A DNA stretch of 64,000 bases, from NCBI RefSeq assembly GCF_018449475.1, contig NZ_JAHCQH010000015.1:620001-684000 (forward strand), in the 5' to 3' direction. Position numbers and translations under genes: made by a program. Shown here piece by piece: positions 29,071-39,528 of the stretch; within the stretch, counting starts at the first letter, position 1; each line of letters opens with the position of its first letter. Origin of the DNA: Ancylobacter radicis (GTDB lineage: Bacteria > Pseudomonadota > Alphaproteobacteria > Rhizobiales > Xanthobacteraceae). A model generated the notes under the pieces. The model ran no database searches and had not been told where the DNA came from. It saw nothing but the letters and a program-made list of their open reading frames with translations.

Positions 29071-29090
29071 TCCCTCCCGCCGGGGAGGGA
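29071..29090. other. Short hairpin between dapD and dapE
   Basis: TCCCTCCC pairs with GGGAGGGA across the loop GCCG, 10 bp after the dapD stop. Without a T run it is more likely a transcript-stabilising or attenuating structure than a full terminator. The downstream arm also contains GGGAGG, which could pair away a ribosome-binding site but lies 30 bp before the dapE start. Confidence 0.45.
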
Positions 29091-29121
29091 GGGTCGGAGC
29101 CCGACATAAGGGAGACGTCGC

Positions 29122-30321
29122 ATGATCGACAACATCCATGCCGACCCCGTCGAAATCCTGCGCCTGCTCATCCGCTGCCCGTCGGTCACCCCGGCCGAGG
29201 GCGGCGCGCTCGGCTATCTCGATGCGCTGCTGAGCGGGGCGGGCTTCGCCACCCACCGCGTGACGCTGACCGCGCCCGACACGCCCGACATCGAGAACCT
29301 CTATGCCCGCTTCGGTACGCGCGGGCCAAACCTGTGCTTTGCCGGCCATACCGATGTCGTGCCGCCCGGCGATCCGCAGCACTGGCGCTTCCCGCCCTTC
29401 GAGGGCGCGATCCATGACGGGCTGATCTATGGCCGTGGCGCGGTGGACATGAAGGGCGGGGTGGCCGCCTTCATCGCCGCCGGGCTCGATTTCGCCCGCG
29501 CCCATGGCAACGACCCCGATCACCCGGATCTGCCCGGCTCCATCTCCTTCCTGCTCACCGGCGATGAGGAAGGCCCGGCGATCAACGGCACGGAGAAGCT
29601 GCTGCGCTGGCTGGCCGACCGCGACGAGCGGCTCGACCATTGCGTGCTCGGCGAGCCCTCCTCGCGCGCCGCGCTCGGCGACATGGTGAAGATCGGCCGG
29701 CGCGGCTCGCTGTCCTGCACCCTCACCGTCCATGGCAAGCAGGGCCATGTCGGCTACCCGCATCTCGCCGACAACCCTATTCCGGGCCTCATCACCCTGC
29801 TCGGCGCGCTGATCGCCGAACCGCTCGATGGCGGTAACGCGCATTTCCAGGCGTCGAACCTCGAAATCGTCTCGGTCGATGTCGGCAACCCCGCCTTCAA
29901 CGTCATCCCGGCGCAGGCGCAGGGTCGCTTCAATATCCGCTTCAACGATCTGTGGACCCCGCAGACCCTTCAGGCGGAGATCGAGCGGCGGCTGAACCGT
30001 GCGGCGGGCAACAGCGTGCGCTGGAGCGCGGCCTTCGAGTTCCGCTCCTCCGACAGCTTCCTCACCGCGCCCGGCGCCTTTGTCGACCTCGTGGTCGCCT
30101 CGATCGCCGAGACGACCGGTCAGACGCCGGAATTGTCCACCACCGGCGGCACCTCGGATGCCCGCTTCATCAAGGATCATTGCCCGGTGATCGAGTTCGG
30201 CCTTGTCGGCACCACCATGCACGCGGTGGACGAATCGACGCCGATCGCGCAGGTGCAGGCGCTCACCGGCGTCTATGCCGGCATCATCGCCCGCTATTTC
30301 GCCGAATTCGGCCGGCGCTGA
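29122..30321 (+). CDS. dapE: Succinyl-diaminopimelate desuccinylase
   Basis: DapE removes the succinyl group from N-succinyl-LL-diaminopimelate, the step after DapC in the pathway started by dapD. The 399-residue zinc peptidase-fold protein shows the metal ligands in [35 protein letters not shown] (catalytic Glu and metal Glu) and the C-terminal [22 protein letters not shown] is the conserved lid region. GGGAGA precedes the ATG by 7 bp. It is slightly longer than the usual 375-385 residues because of a few loop additions. Confidence 0.96.
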   Translation: MIDNIHADPVEILRLLIRCPSVTPAEGGALGYLDALLSGAGFATHRVTLTAPDTPDIENLYARFGTRGPNLCFAGHTDVVPPGDPQHWRFPPFEGAIHDGLIYGRGAVDMKGGVAAFIAAGLDFARAHGNDPDHPDLPGSISFLLTGDEEGPAINGTEKLLRWLADRDERLDHCVLGEPSSRAALGDMVKIGRRGSLSCTLTVHGKQGHVGYPHLADNPIPGLITLLGALIAEPLDGGNAHFQASNLEIVSVDVGNPAFNVIPAQAQGRFNIRFNDLWTPQTLQAEIERRLNRAAGNSVRWSAAFEFRSSDSFLTAPGAFVDLVVASIAETTGQTPELSTTGGTSDARFIKDHCPVIEFGLVGTTMHAVDESTPIAQVQALTGVYAGIIARYFAEFGRR

Positions 30322-30324
30322 GGC

Positions 30325-30648
30325 TTATTGACCGCGCAGCGCCGGCGAGAGCGCGCCGGGCAGGCCGGCGGCGGCGGCGCCCTGCGCGGCGCCATCGACC
30401 TGGCCATAGCCGCTCATCTTCATGCAGGTCGACGTGCCCTCCAGCCGCGTGAAGCCGGGCCCGTAAGCCGCGCAGAGCGGGTCGGGGCCGCCGGCCGGCG
30501 CGGCGGGCGCCGCCTTGGCACCGGGCGTCGCGACGCCGGGAGGTGAGACACCGGGCGCGTTAGCGGTGCCGGCCCCGGCGGGCGCCGCGAGAAGGGCCAG
30601 TATCGCCGCCCCGATGCCCCACCCTTGCCATCTGGCCTGTGCCGCCAT
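30325..30648 (-). CDS. Small exported protein with a porin-type N-terminal motif
   Basis: A 107-residue protein with a signal peptide (about residues 1-27), a Pro/Ala/Gly-rich linker, and then [28 protein letters not shown]. This last block closely resembles the start of mature Hyphomicrobiales Omp2-type porins (C..YG.GF...PGT.TC.K..GY), including the two cysteines that form a disulfide there. However, the protein ends about 25 residues later, so no barrel can form. It is either a remnant of a porin or a small periplasmic protein reusing this cap. The ATG 30648 is chosen for the signal peptide. Confidence 0.6.
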   Translation of the reverse strand: MAAQARWQGWGIGAAILALLAAPAGAGTANAPGVSPPGVATPGAKAAPAAPAGGPDPLCAAYGPGFTRLEGTSTCMKMSGYGQVDGAAQGAAAAGLPGALSPALRGQ

Positions 30649-30759
30649 AGGTCGCCTCCCCTGCCGGCAAAACTCTCCCGCGCGAATGCGGCCATTCCGC
30701 GCCGCCCGGCCATCCATCGTCTAGAATCACCGCGATTCGCCCCGCACCGGAGCCCGTCC

Positions 30760-31218
30760 ATGGCCGCCGCCATCGAACGTCCCGTCCTCGCCACCAGCGC
30801 CGCCGTGTTCCGCGAGGGGCGCGTGCTGCTGGCCCGGCGCGGCCAGCCGCCCGCGCGCGGCGTCTGGACCCTGCCGGGCGGGCGGGTCGAGCCGGGCGAG
30901 ACGCTGGCTGAGGCCGCCGCGCGCGAGGTGATGGAGGAAGTCGGCGTCCGCTGCATCATTCTCGGCGTCGCCGGAGCGGTGGACGTGATCCTGCGCGGCG
31001 ACGATGGCGCGCTGGGTGCGCATTTCGTCGTCGTCAGCCACGCCGCGCGCTGGGAGAGCGGGGAGCCCGCCACCGGGCCGGAAGCGGCGGAAATCGGCTG
31101 GTTCGATCCCGCCGCCCTGCCGGCGGACACCACGCCCGGCCTTGCCGCCATCGTCGCGCAGGCGGCACGGCTGGCGCAGGACGCGTATGCGCTGGCCGCC
31201 GCGCCGCTCGTCACCTGA
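30760..31218 (+). CDS. NUDIX hydrolase
   Basis: A 152-residue pyrophosphohydrolase with a complete Nudix box at about 40-62 ([24 protein letters not shown] in overlapping terms, matching GX5EX7REUXEEXGU). The N-terminal [20 protein letters not shown] strand is that of ADP-ribose or MutT-like members. Substrate cannot be fixed from sequence. CGGAG lies 7 bp upstream of the ATG, which overrides a longer open frame. Divergent from the porin-motif gene with a 111-bp gap. Confidence 0.88.
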   Translation: MAAAIERPVLATSAAVFREGRVLLARRGQPPARGVWTLPGGRVEPGETLAEAAAREVMEEVGVRCIILGVAGAVDVILRGDDGALGAHFVVVSHAARWESGEPATGPEAAEIGWFDPAALPADTTPGLAAIVAQAARLAQDAYALAAAPLVT

Positions 31219-31268
31219 AACCCGCGCCTCCCTTGACCTTCCCGCCATGCCGGCTCACCACAGGCGCC

Positions 31269-31667
31269 ATGATGACCGCCTCTCGTCTGATCGCCCCTTG
31301 CCTGCTGCTCCTCCTCGCGTTTCTGGCCGCCGCGCCGGCGCGCGCCCAGAACGAGGGCGGCACGCCGCCTTATGAGGGCGACCTGATGCGCCTCGCCGAG
31401 ATTCTCGGCGCGCTGCATTATGTCCGCCCGCTGTGCGGCGCGGCGGAGGACAGCCGCTGGCGCGACGAAATGGCGGCGCTGATCGCGGCGGAAGCCCCCT
31501 CGGACACCCGGCGCGGCCAGCTCATCGCCGCCTTCAATCTCGGTTATGAGAGCTACAAGCAGGTCTATCGGAGCTGCACCGCCTCGGCCGAACTCGCCAG
31601 CCAGCGTTATCTGGAAGCCGGCGCCAAGCTCTCGCGCGACATCGCCGCGCGCTATGGCAGCAACTAG
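31269..31667 (+). CDS. TIGR02301 family exported protein
   Basis: A 132-residue protein with a signal peptide ending near AAAPARAQ and a mature part carrying PPYEGDLMRLAEILGALHYVRPLCG, WRDEMAALIAAE and FNLGYESYKQVYRSCT, which is the TIGR02301 pattern of alphaproteobacteria. Two conserved cysteines (in LCG and SCT) could pair in the periplasm. Function unknown. ATG 31269 or the adjacent ATG 31272 starts the protein. It follows the NUDIX gene by 50 bp. Confidence 0.82.
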   Translation: MMTASRLIAPCLLLLLAFLAAAPARAQNEGGTPPYEGDLMRLAEILGALHYVRPLCGAAEDSRWRDEMAALIAAEAPSDTRRGQLIAAFNLGYESYKQVYRSCTASAELASQRYLEAGAKLSRDIAARYGSN

Positions 31668-31816
31668 CCACCGCTGAACGGCTCAGTCTGTGCGTTTTTG
31701 GCCGCACCTGTCACCTTTTTGCCGCGCCTTGTTAACCCTCCTTCAATTCTTGGGCGGAACGCGGGAATCAGCGTGCTAAGGTCCCGCCGAGCGCATCGCT
31801 CAGCGGAGGAATAAGA

Positions 31817-32089
31817 TTGTCCGAGCTTCCGGAAACGCATGACATCGACGGTCCGGCCGATCAGGCGCAGGAGGACGAGCGTCACGCGGCGCTCGCCTAT
31901 CTCGATGAGGCGTGGAACGAGGCGGTCTATGACGGTCTCGACGAGGATTGCCTGGCGCAGGCGGCGCTGTTCACCGCCATCCGGTCGATGGTCGCGACCT
32001 ATGGCGAGGAAGCCGCCGCGGGCTTTGCCGAGCGTCTGGCCGACCGCATCCGCGCGGGCGAATATACGGTGCCGTTCAATCGGCAGTAG
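31817..32089 (+). CDS. Small acidic conserved hypothetical protein
   Basis: A 90-residue, helical, acidic, cytoplasmic protein (DERHAALAYLDEAWNEAVYDGLD, then QAALFTAIRSMVATYGEEAAAGFAERLADRI). It starts at TTG 31817, which is supported by GGAGGA six bases upstream. I know similar short proteins in Hyphomicrobiales but no function. The 150 bp before it contain an AT-leaning stretch and a GAGCG-CAT-CGCTC hairpin just before the ribosome-binding site that may influence translation. Confidence 0.65.
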   Translation: MSELPETHDIDGPADQAQEDERHAALAYLDEAWNEAVYDGLDEDCLAQAALFTAIRSMVATYGEEAAAGFAERLADRIRAGEYTVPFNRQ

Positions 32090-32097
32090 GCCGGGGC

Positions 32098-32568
32098 TTA
32101 CCCGCGTTCCAGCCTGAAAATGTCGAGGCCATCCACATCGGCCTCGATCCCCCTCCAGCCGAGGCGCCGATAATAGGGCGCGTTGTCCGCTGTTGCGCAC
32201 AGATGCAGGTGGGCATGGCCGGCGGCAAAGGCCGCCGCGGCCGCATGACCCACCAGCGCCTCCCCGATGCCCTGTCCCCGCTCATGCGGCTCTACCCAGA
32301 GCGCGGCGAGCCATGGCGTCAGATGCGCCCGCGCCTCCAGATCGCAGGCGATCAGCGCGACTGTGCCGAGGAACGCCGCACCACGGCAGGCTATGAAGCT
32401 GGTGGGAATGCCGGCCACGCCGGCCCCCAGGCTCTCGTCGAGCCGGGCCCGCAGCACGGCGAGCGGCACGCCCTCATCCCGCCACCAGGCCCGCCAGACG
32501 CGATCGGCCACGACGCCCGCCCTATCGGGCGCCTGCCGCAGATCGAGGATGGCATAGTCCGCCGGCAT
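32098..32568 (-). CDS. GNAT family N-acetyltransferase
   Basis: A 156-residue acyl-CoA-dependent acetyltransferase. Motif A, ALWVEPHERGQGIGEALVGHA (RGQGIG pyrophosphate loop), is intact, followed by HLHLCATADNAPYYRRLGWRGIE, the usual motif B with the Tyr proposed as general acid. Its substrate is not predictable. AGGAG precedes the ATG. Convergent with the small acidic protein gene (8-bp gap). Confidence 0.85.
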   Translation of the reverse strand: MPADYAILDLRQAPDRAGVVADRVWRAWWRDEGVPLAVLRARLDESLGAGVAGIPTSFIACRGAAFLGTVALIACDLEARAHLTPWLAALWVEPHERGQGIGEALVGHAAAAAFAAGHAHLHLCATADNAPYYRRLGWRGIEADVDGLDIFRLERG

Positions 32569-32623
32569 CGATTCAGACTCCTGCGGCGCGCAGGCTCCCT
32601 CGCGCGTCCCCGGCCCAACGACA

Positions 32624-32654
32624 AAAGCGCGGAGACCCGAGGTCGCCGCGCTTT
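32624..32654 (-). terminator. Terminator of rpsU
   Basis: AAAGCGCGG (32624-32632) pairs perfectly with CCGCGCTTT (32646-32654); read on the minus strand the stem is followed by TTG, a weak T tract. It lies 46 bp after the rpsU stop and before the GNAT gene on the same strand, so it separates the two. Confidence 0.7.
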
Positions 32655-32699
32655 GCGCTGATCAGTATCTGAAAAGGGCTCGCGAGGAGCCCGCCGGTC

Positions 32700-32939
32700 T
32701 CAGCGGGCGCCGGGAACGACCTTCGGCTTGGACGGCAGCAGACCCTCGCGCTGGGCGCGCTTGCGGGCCAGCTTGCGGGCGCGGCGAACGGCCTCGGCCT
32801 CTTCGCGGGCGCGCTTCTCGGACGGCTTCTCGTAATGGCCGCGCAGCTTCATCTCGCGGAAAATGCCTTCGCGCTGCATCTTCTTCTTCAGCGCCTTAAG
32901 CGCCTGGTCGACGTTGTTGTCCCGAACGAGAACCTGCAC
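32700..32939 (-). CDS. rpsU: 30S ribosomal protein bS21
   Basis: A 79-residue, very basic protein: [25 protein letters not shown], then [20 protein letters not shown] and an Arg/Lys-rich tail. This is the standard bS21 fold, which sits at the 30S platform and aids initiation. It starts at GTG 32939, six bases after an AGAGGAAG ribosome-binding site; the longer open frame upstream is not part of the family. The C-terminal [15 protein letters not shown] extension is typical of alphaproteobacteria. The roughly 200 bp upstream hold no gene and no promoter I can name. Confidence 0.93.
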   Translation of the reverse strand: MQVLVRDNNVDQALKALKKKMQREGIFREMKLRGHYEKPSEKRAREEAEAVRRARKLARKRAQREGLLPSKPKVVPGAR

Positions 32940-33145
32940 GTGTCTTCCTCTTCGTGCTTCGCGTATCGCGCATGCGTTGAATTCTGGCAGATCGCGGCGG
33001 GCATCCCGGAGAAACGCGGGCCGACGATCAAGGTGAGCGCACATAGCAGACCGCCAACACCTTGTCCACCGCCCGCCGGCACGCATAAGCGCCGGCAAGC
33101 GATTCAACGCGCGGGCAAATTCGCCCGCCATACCATATTACCGGA

Positions 33146-33772
33146 CTACTGCCCCGCGCCCTTGATGGCGATCACCTCGGCCACCGCCGCCTTGGAACGG
33201 AAGCCGAGCGCCTCCTGATATTCCGGCGAGTGGTAGCAGGCGAGCGCGGTCTCGTAGTCCTTGAAGGCCAGGATCACGTTGCGCGAGCGCGCCGTGCCGT
33301 GCACGGCCTCGTGCCTGCCGCCACGGACCAGGAACCAGCCCTGATATTTGCGCACGGCCAGCGCGTCGGCGGCAATGTAGGATTTGTAGGTCTCGAGATC
33401 GTGGACGTCGATCCGCATGACCCAATAGGCGGTGCCCGGCCCCTGCGCCGGCCCGTCGATCACCCCGGCGGCGGGCTGGTCGCCTTCATAGCCCTCGATG
33501 ACGAGGTGCTCGCCTTCGGAATGGGCGAGGCGATGGGTATAGGCGGCCTGATATTCGGGCGAATGGAAGCAGGCCAGCGCGGTCTCGTAATCCTTGAACT
33601 CGACCACGACATTGCGGGCGCGGGAGGTGCCTTCCAGCGTCTCGAAGGCCCCGCCCTGCGCGAGGAAGCGCCCGCCAAAGGCCGCGATGGTCGGGATGGC
33701 GCCCTGCAGATAGGGCTTGTAGCCCTCGGCATCGTTCACATCGAGACGGCTGATCCAATAGCCCTTGGCCAT
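33146..33772 (-). CDS. Tandem DUF1330 protein
   Basis: A 208-residue protein consisting of two DUF1330 (ferredoxin-like, EthD-type) domains, residues 1-95 and about 113-205. Each has the same blocks: YWISRLDVNDAEGYKPY / YWVMRIDVHDLETYKSY, GGRFLAQGG / QGWFLVRGG, then ARNVVVEFKDYETALACFHS / SRNVILAFKDYETALACYHS. Single-domain members are normal, so this is an internal duplication. DUF1330 has no proven activity. It begins 21 bp after pyrF and probably belongs to the same transcript. Confidence 0.88.
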   Translation of the reverse strand: MAKGYWISRLDVNDAEGYKPYLQGAIPTIAAFGGRFLAQGGAFETLEGTSRARNVVVEFKDYETALACFHSPEYQAAYTHRLAHSEGEHLVIEGYEGDQPAAGVIDGPAQGPGTAYWVMRIDVHDLETYKSYIAADALAVRKYQGWFLVRGGRHEAVHGTARSRNVILAFKDYETALACYHSPEYQEALGFRSKAAVAEVIAIKGAGQ

Positions 33773-33793
33773 GAGCGGAACCTTTTCTTCGGG

Positions 33794-34513
33794 TCAGGAG
33801 GCGGCAAGCGCCGCAGCGATCTCGGCCTGCACGGCGCGGGCGGCGGCGGCGGGATCGGGCGAGGCGACGATCGGCCGGCCGACCACCAGATGGTCGGCGC
33901 CGGCGCGGATCGCCGCATAGGGGGTGGCGACGCGCTTCTGGTCGCCGCTCGCCGCCCCGTCCGGCCGCACGCCGGGGGTGACGATGGCGCCCTTCGGCCC
34001 GAGCAGGGTGCGCACGCGCGTGGCGTCGGTCGGGGCGCAGACAATGCCGTCAATGCCGATCTCGCGCGCCTGCACCACGCGGCGGGCGACGGTTTCCTCG
34101 ACGCTGGCGCTGTAGCCGGCTTCCGCGAGATCGGCGGCGTCATAGGAGGTGAGCACGGTGACGGCGAGAATGCGCAGCGGGCTCGCGCCCTTGCCTTCCA
34201 TCGCTGCGCGCATGGTCTGGGGATAGGCATGGACGGTGGCGAAGCTGGCGCCGAGCGCGGCGAGGCTGGCGACGCCGCGCGCGACCGTGTTGCCGATGTC
34301 GTGCAGCTTGAAGTCGATGAACACCTTCTTGCCGTCGGCGATCAGCTCGCGGGCAAAGCCCAGCCCCCCGGCAAAGCCGAGTTCGTAGCCAATCTTGTAG
34401 AAGGTGACGCTGTCGCCCAGCCGAGCGACGATGCTCTCGGCCGCCCCCACGGAGGACAGATCGAGCGCGACGATGAGCCGGTCTTTCGGATCGGTAAGGG
34501 GCGCGCTCGTCAA
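33794..34513 (-). CDS. pyrF: Orotidine 5'-phosphate decarboxylase
   Basis: PyrF decarboxylates OMP to UMP, the last step of pyrimidine synthesis. The 239-residue TIM-barrel protein shows VALDLSS, the catalytic array [10 protein letters not shown] (Asp67, Lys69, Asp72), the VLTSY strand, TPGVRPDGA and [12 protein letters not shown] for phosphate binding. It starts at TTG 34513, supported by GGAG 7-8 bp upstream. It lies in the dnaK-dnaJ-pmtA-FMN reductase-pyrF-DUF1330 string, 19 bp after the FMN reductase gene. Confidence 0.96.
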   Translation of the reverse strand: MTSAPLTDPKDRLIVALDLSSVGAAESIVARLGDSVTFYKIGYELGFAGGLGFARELIADGKKVFIDFKLHDIGNTVARGVASLAALGASFATVHAYPQTMRAAMEGKGASPLRILAVTVLTSYDAADLAEAGYSASVEETVARRVVQAREIGIDGIVCAPTDATRVRTLLGPKGAIVTPGVRPDGAASGDQKRVATPYAAIRAGADHLVVGRPIVASPDPAAAARAVQAEIAAALAAS

Positions 34514-34532
34514 GGCTCGTCTCCGCGGCTCG

Positions 34533-35114
34533 TCAGGCGCGCAGACCCGCCCTGAGCGCCGCCTGCTCGATAAGCGTTGTCATCAGCGTGCGCAACCTCT
34601 GCTGCGCGCGTTCGTCCTTCAGCCCGCCATCCTCGGCGAAGGCGTTGCCCGCGCCGGCCACCATCGCCTGTTCGGCGAGCACCAGCCCGTTGAGGCCGAG
34701 CGCCAGCACCTGACGCAGCATCATCGAGGCGCGATAGCCGCCGAGCGCGCCCGGCGAGGTGCAGCCAATGGCGAAGACCGGCTTGGTGAAGGGATCGCCC
34801 TGCCCTTTGGCGCGGCTCGCCCAGTCGATGGCGTTCTTCAGCAGCGGCGGCACGCCGGCATTGTATTCGGGGGTGACGATGAACACGCCGTCCGCGCTGG
34901 CCAGCTGGTCGCGCAGCTGCATGGCCGGCGCGGGCACGCCCTCGGACGCTTCATGATCGGCGTCATAGATCGGCAGCGGGTAATCGGCGAGCGAGATCAG
35001 CACGGGCTCGCAATCGAGGCTGGAAAGCTCCTTGGCGGCGAGCGCCGCCAGCGCGGCCGAATAGGAGCCGGTACGGATGGAGCCGGCAAAGGTAAGAATC
35101 CGGGGCGTGCGCAT
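34533..35114 (-). CDS. NADPH-dependent FMN reductase family protein
   Basis: A 193-residue flavodoxin-fold oxidoreductase (chromate/quinone/azo reductase type). The FMN phosphate loop is [15 protein letters not shown], the flavin-binding block is [21 protein letters not shown] and the dimer helix follows. Physiological substrate probably quinones or free flavin; unproven. GCGGAG lies 6 bp before ATG 35114 and directly abuts ATG 35120, so 35114 is preferred. In the pyrF string. Confidence 0.88.
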   Translation of the reverse strand: MRTPRILTFAGSIRTGSYSAALAALAAKELSSLDCEPVLISLADYPLPIYDADHEASEGVPAPAMQLRDQLASADGVFIVTPEYNAGVPPLLKNAIDWASRAKGQGDPFTKPVFAIGCTSPGALGGYRASMMLRQVLALGLNGLVLAEQAMVAGAGNAFAEDGGLKDERAQQRLRTLMTTLIEQAALRAGLRA

Positions 35115-35204
35115 CGGCATCTCCGCTCATGACGCCAAGACCTGCGCCAAGACAGGCGCCGGCCTTGTTTCTGGAAGGGTAGCGAGCCGTAACCCGCCGG
35201 GCAC

Positions 35205-35903
35205 TCAGCCCACGGCGGCGAGCGGCAGGGGCTGGCTGGCGCCAATCGCCACGCCCTGCGAGCGATAGACCCAGACCCGCGCTGGCGGCAGGTTCGCCCA
35301 GATGCGCGGGCTCACATGCGCATCGAAGCGCGAGGGGGCGAGCGGCATGGGCGAGACCACGGCATAGGTGAACTGGATGAAGGGCGCGCGCTCATGCGAC
35401 AGCCCGAAGGCCTGATCGAGCAGGCTGTAACGCTCCTCCACCGGCCGGGTGAACAGCGGCAGGCTGGACACAACAGCCACCGCCTTGCCCGCCGGCAGGC
35501 TGTCAGCGTTGCCGGCAAGGGTGCGCGCCATGTTGTAGGCGTCGCCCTCGATGACGGTGGCGCGCGGAAAGCGGGCACGCAGCAGGGCGCAGAATTCGGG
35601 ATTGTACTCGATGAGGACGAGGCGCTCCTCGGCCACACCGCGCGCGACCAGCGCCGCCGTCACCGGGCCGGTGCCCGGCCCGAGCTCGATCACCGGGCCA
35701 TCCAGAGCCGGGTCGACATAACCCGCCATGGTGCGGGCCAATGCGCGGCCGGACGGCGAGAGCGCGCCGGTGCGCAGCGGGTTCTGGAACCAGGACTGGA
35801 GAAAACGGACTTCGTCGGGGCGGGACTTGCGATCGCGGAACTTGCGGACCTTGCCGTTCGAGGCATCGGACGTCTTGGCGTCGAGAGCGCGACGATCGAG
35901 CAT
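35205..35903 (-). CDS. Class I SAM methyltransferase, phospholipid N-methyltransferase (PmtA)-like
   Basis: A 232-residue methyltransferase with motif I VIELGPGTGPVT, post-I LIEYNPEF and a motif II-like VVSSLPLF. The N-terminal FLQSWFQNPLRTGALSPSGRALAR is typical of the rhizobial PmtA group, which methylates phosphatidylethanolamine toward phosphatidylcholine; related methyltransferases of this shape (rRNA adenine dimethylase-like) cannot be excluded. The N-terminus is very basic, fitting membrane-surface binding. It follows dnaJ by 123 bp on the same strand. Confidence 0.8.
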   Translation of the reverse strand: MLDRRALDAKTSDASNGKVRKFRDRKSRPDEVRFLQSWFQNPLRTGALSPSGRALARTMAGYVDPALDGPVIELGPGTGPVTAALVARGVAEERLVLIEYNPEFCALLRARFPRATVIEGDAYNMARTLAGNADSLPAGKAVAVVSSLPLFTRPVEERYSLLDQAFGLSHERAPFIQFTYAVVSPMPLAPSRFDAHVSPRIWANLPPARVWVYRSQGVAIGASQPLPLAAVG

Positions 35904-36026
35904 GCGATTTTTCCATTGGGCCGCGAGGGGGCGGCGCAGAGCGACGGACGGAAGGCACGCTTAGACTAAAGTGCTTGGACGGCGATGTTAAGTCCCCGTG
36001 ATGACGACGGCGTTACGCCGGCGTCA

Positions 36027-37169
36027 CTAATCCGCATCGCCGGCAAAGAAATCCTTCACTTTGGCAAAGAAGCCGCTCGATTCCGGGTGCGTCTCGCCGG
36101 AGCATTCGCGCTCGAACTCGGTGAGCAATTCGCGCTGACGTCGCGTCAGGTTCTGCGGCGTCTCCACCACCACCTGCACATACATGTCGCCGCGGGTGCG
36201 CGTGCGCAGCACCGGCATGCCCCGTCCGCCCAGCCGGAAACGCTTGCCGGACTGGGTGCCCTCGGGGACCTTCACCTTGTGGGTGTCGCCCTCGATGGTC
36301 GGCACCTCGCAGGTGCCGCCGAGCGCCGCCGTCACCATGGAGATCGGCGCGCGGCAGAACAGATCGGCGCCGTCGCGCTGGAAGAACTCGTGCGGGGCCA
36401 GCGACAGGAAAATGTAGAGGTCGCCTGGCGGGCCGCCGCGCACCCCGGCCTCGCCCTCATTGCCAAGGCGGATGCGGGTGCCGTCCTCGACGCCGGCGGG
36501 GATCGCCACTTCCAGCGTGCGCTCCTTGGTGGTGCGTCCGGCACCGGCGCAGGAGGGGCAGGGATCCTCGATCACCTGGCCACGGCCCTGGCAGCTCGGG
36601 CAGGTGCGCTCCAGCGTGAAGAAGCCCTGCGCCTGGCGCACGCGCCCCGCCCCGCCGCATGTGCGGCAGGTGGTCGGCTGCGTGCCGGGCTTGGCGCCGG
36701 AGCCCGAGCAGGTCTCGCAGATGATCGAGGTCGGCAGGCGGATGGTCGCGTTCTTGCCCGCGAACGCCTCCTCCAGCGTGATCTCCATATTGTAGCGCAG
36801 GTCCGCGCCGCGCTCGCGCCCGCCGCGCTGGCCACCGCCGCCGCGCCGGTTGCCGGCCATGCCGAACAGATCGTCGAAGATGTCGGAGAAGGTGGAGGCG
36901 AAATCCGCCCCGAAGCCGGGTCCGCCCGCACCGCCGCCGCCATTCTCGAAGGCGGCATGGCCGAAGCGGTCATAGGCCGCGCGCTTCTGCGGGTCCTTCA
37001 GGCAATCATAGGCCTCGCTGATTTCCTTGAATCGGTGCTCCGCCTCGGCATTGCCCGGATTCTTGTCCGGGTGCCACTTCATGGCGAGCTTGCGATAGGA
37101 GGTCTTCAGCTCCCCGTCCGTACAGGTGCGGGAGACCTCGAGCAGTTCGTAATAATCGGTCTTGGACAT
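36027..37169 (-). CDS. dnaJ: Chaperone protein DnaJ
   Basis: DnaJ stimulates DnaK ATPase and presents unfolded clients. The 380-residue protein has the J domain (HPD at residues 33-35), a Gly-rich linker, four zinc CXXCXGXG units ([32 protein letters not shown]) and the C-terminal substrate domains with [11 protein letters not shown]. All four zinc motifs are intact. It is 203 bp downstream of dnaK with a strong hairpin in between. Confidence 0.97.
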   Translation of the reverse strand: MSKTDYYELLEVSRTCTDGELKTSYRKLAMKWHPDKNPGNAEAEHRFKEISEAYDCLKDPQKRAAYDRFGHAAFENGGGGAGGPGFGADFASTFSDIFDDLFGMAGNRRGGGGQRGGRERGADLRYNMEITLEEAFAGKNATIRLPTSIICETCSGSGAKPGTQPTTCRTCGGAGRVRQAQGFFTLERTCPSCQGRGQVIEDPCPSCAGAGRTTKERTLEVAIPAGVEDGTRIRLGNEGEAGVRGGPPGDLYIFLSLAPHEFFQRDGADLFCRAPISMVTAALGGTCEVPTIEGDTHKVKVPEGTQSGKRFRLGGRGMPVLRTRTRGDMYVQVVVETPQNLTRRQRELLTEFERECSGETHPESSGFFAKVKDFFAGDAD

Positions 37170-37327
37170 GGATGGATGAGCCGTCGCACGGTTTGGACCG
37201 GATGAGGCGGCGCCATCGCCGCGCCTTCCAGATCAAAGCAGCCGCTTCATGCAGGAATCCTGCCGCGCCTCGGCCAAAGCCACGGGCGGCGGTCTCCTGA
37301 CATCGTCCGGCACTGCCAAACAGACAT

Positions 37328-37355
37328 CCGCCCCCGAAATCTCTTTCGGGGGCGG
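37328..37355 (-). terminator. Perfect 12-bp hairpin between dnaK and dnaJ
   Basis: CCGCCCCCGAAA pairs perfectly with TTTCGGGGGCGG across the tetraloop TCTC, 17 bp after the dnaK stop. There is no following T run, so it may partly terminate and stabilise the dnaK message, giving more DnaK than DnaJ from one transcript, as is usual for this pair. Confidence 0.75.
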
Positions 37356-37372
37356 CGTGGGTTTCGAACGCG

Positions 37373-39268
<1,896 letters not shown>

Positions 39269-39405
39269 GTTGTTTCTCCTTCCGGCAGGCCGGCCGGACC
39301 TTATTGAAGCACCCGGAGAGGAATGGCTGGACGGTTATACCGCACCACCCCCCGGGACCGGCCCCCAAGTAATATAGGGTACGACGCTCTGCACGCCGTT
39401 CGTGG

Positions 39406-39437
39406 CCGATATAGGGGGCGCCCGTTTCCGCCGCAAG
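39406..39437 (-). promoter_or_regulatory. RpoH (sigma-32)-type heat-shock promoter of dnaK
   Basis: On the minus strand CTTG (39437-39434) is followed after exactly 18 bp by CCTATATCGG (39415-39406), which fits the alphaproteobacterial heat-shock consensus CTTG-N17/18-CYTATNTNNG. A second CCCTATAT-like box (39372-39379) lies 36 bp closer to the gene but has no matching upstream box. The promoter is 138 bp before the dnaK start. Confidence 0.75.
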
Positions 39438-39528
39438 AAGCTGGGGGCCGCGAAAATCGCGGGCTCGTGAACTCGGCGCACGCGGTGCACCCCCGCACGT
39501 GCCTCGAACGGCGCGGCGACCGCCCCGC

